In this document: piece by piece, positions 24,247 to 31,124 of the stretch | How the letters are laid out: every line of letters begins with the position of its first letter | Numbering within the stretch: the first letter of the stretch is position 1 | From: JAKASV01 sp963754845 | GTDB lineage: Bacteria > Babelota > Babeliae > Babelales > Vermiphilaceae | Reading direction: 5' to 3' | Assembly (NCBI GenBank): GCA_963754845.1 | Contig: CAVWHE010000003.1 | Coordinates: 1-49,164, forward strand | DNA length: 49,164 nucleotides | Program-made: the position numbers and the translations under genes | The notes under the pieces: model-generated | Told to the model about the DNA's origin: nothing | Databases searched by the model: none | What the model saw: the letters and a program-made list of their open reading frames with translations, nothing else

Positions 24247-24648
24247 ATGCTCACACATGAATCGAAAAAAAAGGAACTCATAGAAACACTCGAAGAACAC
24301 ATGTCTCTTGCGCAACTTCAAAACTACATGCGCCGCATGACCAAAGAACGGGGCTTTCTCCAGGAATCACCGCGTGATACCTTGCTCCTCATGGTCGAAG
24401 AAGTTGGAGAACTCGCCCGTGCTCTTCGAAAACACATCGGCATCGGAGTCGATTGCGCAAAGGTGTCCTCATACGGCGAGTTAGAACATGAGCTCGCCGA
24501 TGTTCTCATTGTACTTCTTGTGCTCGCCAACTCCTGTCACGTGGAACTTTTTGATGCACTTTACGAAAAAGAGCGCATAAACAGCACGCGCACGTGGCGT
24601 GTTGCCGGAAGCTGCGCGAAGGTTGGAGGCCAGGCCGAGGAGCGGTGA
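24247..24648 (+). CDS. MazG-like nucleotide pyrophosphohydrolase
   Basis: 133 residues from the ATG at 24247 (GCGGA upstream); the frame extends further 5' but that part is not protein-like. The MazG fold signature is visible: MVEEVGELARALRKHIG (ExxE) and YGELEHELADVLIVLLVLAN (ExxxD), the acidic residues that bind Mg and the triphosphate, followed by LFDALYEKERINSTRTW. Members hydrolyse non-canonical or excess (d)NTPs to the monophosphate and PPi. The exact substrate cannot be told. A possible tiny gene overlaps its stop. Confidence 0.86.
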   Translation: MLTHESKKKELIETLEEHMSLAQLQNYMRRMTKERGFLQESPRDTLLLMVEEVGELARALRKHIGIGVDCAKVSSYGELEHELADVLIVLLVLANSCHVELFDALYEKERINSTRTWRVAGSCAKVGGQAEER

Positions 24649-24797
24649 TGCCACCACCGCCAGCTCGTATACCAAGCAAAGCCACACTACACACTCACTC
24701 AAGTGATGAAAGATTCGCAGGAGCCGACTATACTTTTGCTGGCCGCGATATAGAAGCCAACAAAGTCGAAGGATGTCATGCTCGGCATCATCAATGA
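24648..24797 (+). CDS. Possible small protein overlapping the MazG-like stop
   Basis: 49 codons starting in a TGATG junction, with GAGGAGCGG directly upstream as a good ribosome binding site. The product begins PPPPARIPSKATLHTHSSDE and matches nothing recognised; composition gives no strong sign of a fold. The translational signals are the only support. Confidence 0.3.
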   Translation: MPPPPARIPSKATLHTHSSDERFAGADYTFAGRDIEANKVEGCHARHHQ

Positions 24798-24798
24798 G

Positions 24799-24909
24799 AT
24801 CAATTATAGAAAAAATTGTACAAAAATCAATTATAGTTTATGTGTAGTTGTAGTAGCGACATATTTCAGGGCGTGATCGCGTATACAAAAATCGATGCTG
24901 TGCTATAAT
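24799..24909 (+). promoter_or_regulatory. dnaJ upstream region: 11-bp direct repeats and a TATAAT box
   Basis: ATCAATTATAG occurs at 24799-24809 and again at 24826-24836, start-to-start distance 27 bases, in a strongly AT-rich stretch. A perfect TATAAT lies at 24904-24909, with no convincing -35 box. No CIRCE element is present. The region up to the dnaJ ATG has no other feature. Confidence 0.4.
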
Positions 24910-24993
24910 ATCACTTAGAATATCATTGAGAGATTTGGCAACTTGCTGTTCAGAAGTAAAAAAAGAAACCAAAAATCGGTGTTATGAAGAATT

Positions 24994-26169
24994 ATGAACA
25001 CGTCTCACGACTACTATGAGGTCCTTGGCGTCAGGAAGGATGCCTCGCACGACGAGGTCAAGGCCGCTTATCGTAAGCTCGCCCTTAAATACCACCCTGA
25101 CCGCAATCCCGACAACAAAGAAGCTGAGGAAAAGTTTAAGGAAGCGACGGCGGCCTACGAAGTGCTTTCCGATGCCGAAAAACGCAAGCGCTATGACCAA
25201 CTAGGACATGCCGGTTTTTCAACCACCAGCGCCGGATCGTCATCGCATACTCAGGACATGAATATGGATGACCTTTTCGAGCAGTTCGGTGAAATCTTCG
25301 GCGATTTAGGCGGTATTTTCAACGTCAACCGAAAACAAAAAACGCGGCGGCGCAGCGGTGGTCCCCAGGCGCAGCGCGGTCATGAACTTCGTCAAGAGGT
25401 ACAGATTACGCTCAAAGAGTCGTTCTTGGGGCTCAAAAAGGAGATCGGGTATTATCATTTTTCGTCCTGCCAGACGTGCGACGGCCGGGGCGCCCAGCCA
25501 GGAACTGCAGCGCAAGCATGCCCGCACTGCGGCGGCACCGGGCACGTTCAGTTCAAACAAGGCTTTTTTATGTACGCGCACCCGTGCCAAGCGTGTGAAG
25601 GCAGCGGCTACATCATCGCGTCCCCGTGTAAAGAATGCAAGGGAACGTCGCGCGTGCAAAAATTCGACAAATTTTCCATCAATATTCCGCGTGGCATATT
25701 CGACGGCGCCGAGTTACGCATTTCCGACAAAGGCGATGCCGGAGCCTACGGTGGCCCTCCTGGCGACCTCTTCATTCGCATTGTAGTTCTGCCCGATCAA
25801 CGATTCTCGCGCGTCGGCGACGATCTTGTATGTACTCTCATGCTCACGTACCCGCAGCTCGTCCTAGGATGTCACCTTGACGTTGAAGGTATCGACGGAA
25901 TCACCATCGCGGTCAAGGTTCCTAAGGGATGTCCAAGCGGAGAAAGGATCATTATAGCCGGCAAAGGATTTCAGTGCGTGAGGGGGAAATCTTTCGGCAA
26001 TCTTGTTCTCATAACACACTGTCACATTCCGCGCAAGCTCTCATCGGAGGCCAAAAAGCTTCTTGTTGATTATGCCGAACAGATAGGGACTGAAACAACA
26101 ACTTCGGCAACGGCTGGATCGTCGACAGGGACGACGTCGGGATTTTTTAAGAGGTTTTTGGGCGCGTAG
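24994..26169 (+). CDS. dnaJ: Chaperone DnaJ
   Basis: 391 residues. The J domain occupies residues 1-70 with HPD in YHPDRNPDN. A shortened Gly/Phe-poor linker with MNMDDLFEQFGEIFGDLGG follows. Four zinc-centre motifs come next: CQTCDGRG, CPHCGGTG, CQACEGSG and CKECKGTS (the last lacks the final Gly). The two beta-sandwich substrate-binding domains end with GFFKRFLGA. DnaJ delivers unfolded proteins to DnaK and stimulates its ATPase. dnaK and grpE are not adjacent, so the usual operon is split. Its end overlaps the minus-strand gene by 23 bases. Confidence 0.96.
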   Translation: MNTSHDYYEVLGVRKDASHDEVKAAYRKLALKYHPDRNPDNKEAEEKFKEATAAYEVLSDAEKRKRYDQLGHAGFSTTSAGSSSHTQDMNMDDLFEQFGEIFGDLGGIFNVNRKQKTRRRSGGPQAQRGHELRQEVQITLKESFLGLKKEIGYYHFSSCQTCDGRGAQPGTAAQACPHCGGTGHVQFKQGFFMYAHPCQACEGSGYIIASPCKECKGTSRVQKFDKFSINIPRGIFDGAELRISDKGDAGAYGGPPGDLFIRIVVLPDQRFSRVGDDLVCTLMLTYPQLVLGCHLDVEGIDGITIAVKVPKGCPSGERIIIAGKGFQCVRGKSFGNLVLITHCHIPRKLSSEAKKLLVDYAEQIGTETTTSATAGSSTGTTSGFFKRFLGA

Positions 26170-26572
26170 TCAGCTCCGCCAAGGTATTCGCGCTGCCGGC
26201 CACCTTTGTTTTTGACGCTTCTTGCAGGAAGGACGCCTTGTCGACAAGCCCCCGGCGAAGGTCAAGCTCGAGATAGTTCTTAAGATCTCGCGCCGCACGC
26301 ATACGCACCTTAAGCTCGTCATGATCCCAAAAAATACCGTCAACAATAAGTCCTTCAAGTTCATCGGCCAGAGTTTCTTGCAACTCAGCAAGCTGTTTGT
26401 GTATTCCCGGGATCGTCTTGGCAAGCGCGGCAATCTCATCAAGATAGCGTTCGCGAAGGGGCTTGCCGATCAAGTCCCTCTTTTTTTTGATCGTAAAGCT
26501 CTGGGAATCGGCTGATCTACCACCAGACACCAAGAAAAGAGCCGCTAAAGACACGCAAGAGAGAAATTTCAT
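26147..26572 (-). CDS. Exported helical protein of unknown function
   Basis: 141 residues from the ATG at 26572, which overlaps the pgsA stop (ATGA). Signal peptide KFLSCVSLAALFLVSGGRSADS, then a charged helical body (LAKTIPGIHKQLAELQETLA, ELKVRMRAARDLKNYLELDL). No family is recognised. Translational coupling to pgsA suggests a shared transcript, not necessarily a shared role. Confidence 0.75.
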   Translation of the reverse strand: MKFLSCVSLAALFLVSGGRSADSQSFTIKKKRDLIGKPLRERYLDEIAALAKTIPGIHKQLAELQETLADELEGLIVDGIFWDHDELKVRMRAARDLKNYLELDLRRGLVDKASFLQEASKTKVAGSANTLAELTTRPKTS

Positions 26573-27177
26573 AAACGCACCACCATAGCGACAAAGTGCC
26601 GCGAACCGATGCACACGTAGTGCAAACACGAAAGCACAACAAGAACTGCAACGGCAATCGTAAATGGCACATCAAGGCAAGCGAATGTGTGACCGATGAG
26701 GCGACAAAAAAGGAGCCATGCGACGAACGTTGATTGCGCCACCATCGTGACTTTGCCAAGTTTCGTCGGAGCAACATCAAACCCTTCACTCGCAAAGATA
26801 AGCACGATGGCCCCCACAAGAACGATGGCCTCGCGGCACAGGACGAGAGCAACGAGCCAGCTCGGCACCAAAAACAGGGGCGAGCTCATGCACAAAAGCG
26901 TCAGGAAACACGAAATAACGAGTATTTTATCGGCAATGGGATCAAGACATGCCCCGAGGACTGTTTTGTCATCCCAGCGTCGCGCGAGAAGCCCGTCGGC
27001 AATGTCGGTAAGCGCTGCGCACGAAAACAGAAAAAATGCATGACCCCAACTTTGAAAAATCATCGCGGCAACAACACCGGGCACGAGAGCTATGCGCAGC
27101 ATCGTCAGGAGTGTCGGGATCGTTATCCCTTTTTTACACTCGCGCATTTTCCTAAAAAGGGCGCCTCTTGTCTTCAT
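26569..27177 (-). CDS. pgsA: CDP-alcohol phosphatidyltransferase, probable phosphatidylglycerophosphate synthase
   Basis: 202 residues with the start at the ATG at 27177; a GTG at 27216 is an alternative. After TIPTLLTMLRIALVPGVVAA comes the CDP-alcohol motif DIADGLLARRWDDKTVLGACLDPIAD, split here as DIADGLLARR then DDKTVLGA and LDPIAD, with all the conserved Asp and Gly residues. Six membrane helices are predicted by eye. PgsA makes phosphatidylglycerol phosphate from CDP-diacylglycerol and glycerol-3-phosphate in the inner membrane; a cardiolipin synthase of the same fold is the main alternative. Confidence 0.87.
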   Translation of the reverse strand: MKTRGALFRKMRECKKGITIPTLLTMLRIALVPGVVAAMIFQSWGHAFFLFSCAALTDIADGLLARRWDDKTVLGACLDPIADKILVISCFLTLLCMSSPLFLVPSWLVALVLCREAIVLVGAIVLIFASEGFDVAPTKLGKVTMVAQSTFVAWLLFCRLIGHTFACLDVPFTIAVAVLVVLSCLHYVCIGSRHFVAMVVRL

Positions 27178-27462
27178 GGCTTTGAAGGCCTTTTTGATAC
27201 GGATTAACCACCCCACTACGCGTAACTATAGCACGTTATTATTTTCTTGTTAATTGTCTCACTTTATAACGTTCCTAAAATTTGTCGGCGGAGACTTTTT
27301 GCGCGATAAAGCGCATGATATATACTCTTGCCATCTATCGCGGGCATGGGATAACGTGGTACTCGTGTTGTGTGCCGATGAAGAAGTTATAAAAAACGAA
27401 CGCGTACGTCTTATAAAGCTGCTCTTTTCATGCTTTGTCCCGTGAAAAGGGGCAGACGAACA

Positions 27463-27468
27463 TTAACA
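27463..27468 (+). repeat. Left target-site duplication TTAACA
   Basis: TTAACA at 27463-27468 matches TTAACA at 29199-29204, immediately outside the two inverted ends of the insertion sequence. Confidence 0.8.
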
Positions 27469-29100
27469 CCTACATTGGGCAACCCTCGCCCTCGGCCACG
27501 CCATATATTTGGGCGACTTCATGACCAAAGAAGGCGAGAATCTTTTTCTGAGACTTGTCATGCCGTCTAGCAAGGTCCTTGTAACGTTATTGATACTAAC
27601 TGTCACTACGCTTATGCCATCAAGGATTTGAAAAATCCACCGCAAGGTCGGACGCTTTGTCGGACGATTTATTTGGTTTGGCAGCGTCTCATTGAGAGTT
27701 TTGAGAGCACTTCGCAAACGCCTTTGTCCGATGGAGTAAACGAGTAACGCCAGGGTCATGACGACAAGCAGAGCCTGTATCCGAGACTCTTTCTTTAGAA
27801 ACAGGGATGAAGCAAAGAAGGACGGGTGTTTCAAAAAGGCAAAGCCCTTTTCTACGCAATCCTGGCCTTTGTAATGCCGCAAAATTTCGTCGGGAGAAAC
27901 CTCGTGGCCCACCGTTGTTGCAAGGACAAAACAGGCCCTGTGAGCTATCTCGGTTTCGATGACCCCACTCTTTGGGACGAATGTACCACGCAGCCTGTAG
28001 ACATATTTTTTCGACGCATCATCCATCGAGGGGCGGCCAGGCTTTTCATGGTGCACGAGGCTCTCGACCGAAACCTCCTCGAGCGTATGAAAGCGTGCCT
28101 TTTTTTTCAAACAAGTGATCTCCTTTTCTGCGTCTTCCTGGCATGCAAACGTCCTTTTGGCTGCCTTGCCAAGCTGCTCTTTGAGCAATGCGTAGTCACG
28201 TGCGACATCTCTTTCGACTGATTTGACGGCACGCGTGCGTGCTGCCTCAGATTGTACCACAATCCAGCGCTGGGGAAAGCCAAAGTGAAAAATGGGAAAT
28301 TCGCGCAGCTGATAGTCATCGTCAACTCGTGACCAAACATTCTCGCTGACGGCCGTGGCAACCGATTCATGTTCCTTTTTTATCGTCGAGGGAACTCTGG
28401 TTATAAAGTTTATGGCGCTCAAGGAGGCAGCATTGCCGGCAAAATAGAGCTTGGAATCGGCGATGAGGCACCTAGACTCGTTGCTTGCCTTAAATTTCTC
28501 AACCAGCTCCTTTGCTCGCTGTGCAAGAATTACGTTATCGGATTCGTTGCCCTTCCATGTGCGCACGGCCAAGGGAATTCCTGCATCTTGTGTTGCCAGT
28601 AGTTCAAGGATGACTTGTTTAAGGTCAGGGCGTTTATCCTTCGAATAACCATGCGCCACGACGACATCGGCACCATCAAGCTCGTGATTATACTGGCCGC
28701 TCAGCGAAAACGTTGTTGTGTCTGCATGCTGGTACCTTTGATCAACTTTCTCGGTAACACACGCTGCCATGGCAACTTTGCTAAACAGGGCCTGGCAACC
28801 ATAGTCGTAGATTGTATCCAAGGCCCTGCCCAACTTGTACCGATTAAAAGTTTCAGCTTCCACATCCTTGCAAAAAAGCAGGCGCAATGGCTTATTCTCG
28901 AAGAATTGGGGAGTGAGCATGAGGGGGCGATCAGAGAAACCCAATCCGTTCAATATCATCGCTACAACGGCCTCTCCTGTCGTTATTTCCTCCTGACTGT
29001 CGGTTCCAACAAGATCATCGATGAGTTGGGAAATTTTTAGATCCCTCATGACCCCGGTAACTACCCCAAGATGATCGAGCCTCTCTACTTTTGTCTGCAT
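27463..29100 (-). CDS. IS1634-family (DDE) transposase with a C-terminal frameshift
   Basis: 545 residues as read. The IS1634/IS4-group features are present: the N-terminal VVTGVMRDLKISQLIDDLV, the catalytic Asp in YQHADTTTFSLSG, the second in SRCLIADSKLYFAG, and the Glu in YKGQDCVEKGFAFLKHPSF. Near 27581-27586 the frame shifts. The next frame continues YKDLARRHDKSQKKILAFFG then HEVAQIYGVAEGEGCPM and stops at a TAG at 27472-27470, inside the element, which is the expected family C-terminus. The shifted frame instead runs out through the inverted repeat, and its last codon and stop come from the target duplication. A one-base loss (CGTTTAC to CGTTAC) would explain it. The transposase may be inactive. 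Confidence 0.9.
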   Translation of the reverse strand: MQTKVERLDHLGVVTGVMRDLKISQLIDDLVGTDSQEEITTGEAVVAMILNGLGFSDRPLMLTPQFFENKPLRLLFCKDVEAETFNRYKLGRALDTIYDYGCQALFSKVAMAACVTEKVDQRYQHADTTTFSLSGQYNHELDGADVVVAHGYSKDKRPDLKQVILELLATQDAGIPLAVRTWKGNESDNVILAQRAKELVEKFKASNESRCLIADSKLYFAGNAASLSAINFITRVPSTIKKEHESVATAVSENVWSRVDDDYQLREFPIFHFGFPQRWIVVQSEAARTRAVKSVERDVARDYALLKEQLGKAAKRTFACQEDAEKEITCLKKKARFHTLEEVSVESLVHHEKPGRPSMDDASKKYVYRLRGTFVPKSGVIETEIAHRACFVLATTVGHEVSPDEILRHYKGQDCVEKGFAFLKHPSFFASSLFLKKESRIQALLVVMTLALLVYSIGQRRLRSALKTLNETLPNQINRPTKRPTLRWIFQILDGISVVTVSINNVTRTLLDGMTSLRKRFSPSLVMKSPKYMAWPRARVAQCRC

Positions 29101-29198
29101 TTTTCCCTGCCAGGTGCTTAAATGAGCCTTTCGCCTTTACCCCTCCATGAGTGCAAAGTTAAATCATCCGTTCTTTTTTACAAGCTGCCCAATGTGGG
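27469..29198 (-). mobile_element. IS1634-family insertion sequence, 1730 bp
   Basis: Ends are CCTACATTGGGCAAC (27469-27483) and, as the reverse complement of 29184-29198, CCCACATTGGGCAGC, matching at 13 of 15 positions. The element is flanked by TTAACA on both sides. It holds one transposase gene on the minus strand. The right end lies 13 bases before the mutL ATG, so mutL is cut off from whatever lay upstream. The 250-base stretch left of it (27217-27462) has no convincing gene; it may hold the former mutL leader. Confidence 0.9.
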
Positions 29199-29204
29199 TT
29201 AACA
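29199..29204 (+). repeat. Right target-site duplication TTAACA
   Basis: Second copy of the six-base duplication, directly outside the right inverted end and seven bases before the mutL start. Confidence 0.8.
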
Positions 29205-29211
29205 CATTGTC

Positions 29212-31116
29212 ATGGCGAAGATACATACGTTGTCACCGGAGGAGATAGGGAAGATAGCCGCTGGCGAAGTTATTGAGCGACCGGCCAACATCGTGAAAGA
29301 GCTCGTCGAAAATTCTATCGACGCAGGTGCCACGCACATAACTGTTTACATCGAAGATGGTGGCAAAAAGCTTATCCGTGTCATCGACAACGGGTGCGGG
29401 ATGTCGTGCGAGGATGCTCGTCTCTGCTTCGCGCACCATGCAACGAGCAAGATACGTACGCTTGCCGATCTTGAGACGCTTGCTACGTTCGGGTTTCGGG
29501 GCGAAGCCCTTTCAAGCGTCGCCTCAGTGAGCACCGTTACCGTAACCACCAAAGAGGCGTCTGCCCCTCACGGCGTGCGCATCCATCTGGTTGGTGCGCG
29601 CCCCTGCGACCAGACCCTCGTGGGAAGCACGACGGGAACCGATATTACCGTTTCAGAGCTTTTTTTCAATGTTCCGGCGCGCAAAAAATTTCTCAAGGCT
29701 CGCGAGACGGAGGAGCGCCATATTGTAAATCTCGTCCACGCTCTGTGCTTTGCGTACCCCAGCCTCAACATCGAGCTCTATTGCGACGGTGAACGCATCG
29801 TTGGCTGCCCTCCCGTTACATCGCTCCTCGAGCGCAGCATCCAGATTTGGGGACATGATTTTAAAAACATTATGCTTGCCGTGACAGGCGAAAAACCTAC
29901 TGCTCGCCTCTTTCTTGAGGGCATTATTTCGCGCCATGAACACACGCGTTACGATCGTTCATGTATATTTTTCTTTGCCAACCGTCGCGCAATAAAAAAC
30001 CACCAACTCGGGCAAGCGCTCATGAAAGGTTACGCAAACGTGTTGCCAAACTCTCGCTACCCGGTTGCTGTCATTGCACTCACACTCGATCCAGTACACA
30101 TGGACGTCAACACACACCCTCGCAAGCACGAGGTAAAATTTTTACATCCTCACCGTGTCGAAAACCTGGTCCGCGAATGTGTGAGCCAGAGTCTCGATGC
30201 GTGCACCACACGAAGTCTTGAAGGTGTGGCGAGCCCGATCGGTGGAAAGATTCCGCATGCCGGTGATGGCGGTGGCCAGAAAGCCGTCGCGTTCGGCTAT
30301 CCCCCGTACACAACCCGAGGGGCTCGTCCCCGCCCACACTCTCTTGCCATCTTTCACGATGGTTCAAAAGCAATCAACAATGACGAGCCAGAAAACGATA
30401 ATCGCTGTACTACGATGACAACAACAGCGGTCGTTGGCCACGACCTTCATGATGAAAGCGTTGTTGATAGCCCAAAAACTCTCGATGAGAACGTACCCGT
30501 CATCGTTGGTCACTACAAAAAAACATACATACTCCTTGAGCACGACGATGGCCTCCTTGTTGTCGACCAGCACGCCGCCCATGAGCGTATCCTTTTCGAG
30601 CGGTTTCTTAAGGGGGCATCGTCCGTGGATGCGACCGTGCAGTGTATTGCACCAGTGATCGTCTCCATCAACACAACCCATCGTGCACACCTTGATCCCA
30701 TCATCGATGCGCTACGTTCTTGCGGTGTCAGCAGCGATTGGTGCGGAAAAAATGAGCTCATGATACGCGCGACGCCCGTGTACCTCAAGCACGTAGATTT
30801 TGCCGATGTGCTCATGCGGTGTGTCGGACTTCTCAACGATGAGAGGTCGGTCAATGACGAAGAACACTCCCTGAGGATGAGCCACGATGTCTATGCCCTC
30901 ATGGCGTGCAAAGCTGCTATCAAAGCCGGCGATTCCCTGAGCGTCGATGCCATACGCACACTTATCCGTGACCTTGCGCAGACCGATGACAAACTAACAT
31001 GCCCGCATGGTAGGCCGACAACGTGGCTCATTGATGACTATCTCATAAATCGGAAATTCAAGAGAGATTATCGCTCGACGTCCGGACGCAGTGTTTCGAC
31101 GGATTTTTCTTTCTAA
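29212..31116 (+). CDS. mutL: DNA mismatch repair protein MutL
   Basis: 634 residues. The GHKL ATPase part is complete: the Glu in IAAGEVIERPANIVKELVEN, SIDAGATHI, VIDNGCGM, HHATSKI and TFGFRGEALSSV, followed by LFFNVPARKKFLK. After a long linker the C-terminal domain holds VVDQHAAHERILFERF near residue 450, the metal-binding motif of endonuclease-type MutL, and CPHGRPTTW near the end. This is the form found in bacteria lacking MutH. It couples MutS recognition to strand incision. No Shine-Dalgarno is visible, because the insertion sequence ends 13 bases upstream. The stop lies eight bases from the ATPase gene end. Confidence 0.95.
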   Translation: MAKIHTLSPEEIGKIAAGEVIERPANIVKELVENSIDAGATHITVYIEDGGKKLIRVIDNGCGMSCEDARLCFAHHATSKIRTLADLETLATFGFRGEALSSVASVSTVTVTTKEASAPHGVRIHLVGARPCDQTLVGSTTGTDITVSELFFNVPARKKFLKARETEERHIVNLVHALCFAYPSLNIELYCDGERIVGCPPVTSLLERSIQIWGHDFKNIMLAVTGEKPTARLFLEGIISRHEHTRYDRSCIFFFANRRAIKNHQLGQALMKGYANVLPNSRYPVAVIALTLDPVHMDVNTHPRKHEVKFLHPHRVENLVRECVSQSLDACTTRSLEGVASPIGGKIPHAGDGGGQKAVAFGYPPYTTRGARPRPHSLAIFHDGSKAINNDEPENDNRCTTMTTTAVVGHDLHDESVVDSPKTLDENVPVIVGHYKKTYILLEHDDGLLVVDQHAAHERILFERFLKGASSVDATVQCIAPVIVSINTTHRAHLDPIIDALRSCGVSSDWCGKNELMIRATPVYLKHVDFADVLMRCVGLLNDERSVNDEEHSLRMSHDVYALMACKAAIKAGDSLSVDAIRTLIRDLAQTDDKLTCPHGRPTTWLIDDYLINRKFKRDYRSTSGRSVSTDFSF

Positions 31117-31124
31117 ATCGCCCC

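Noticed and set aside
27254..27445. 63-codon plus-strand frame between pgsA and the insertion sequence
   Set aside because: TTG start without a ribosome binding site and no protein-like pattern; more likely part of the former mutL leader.
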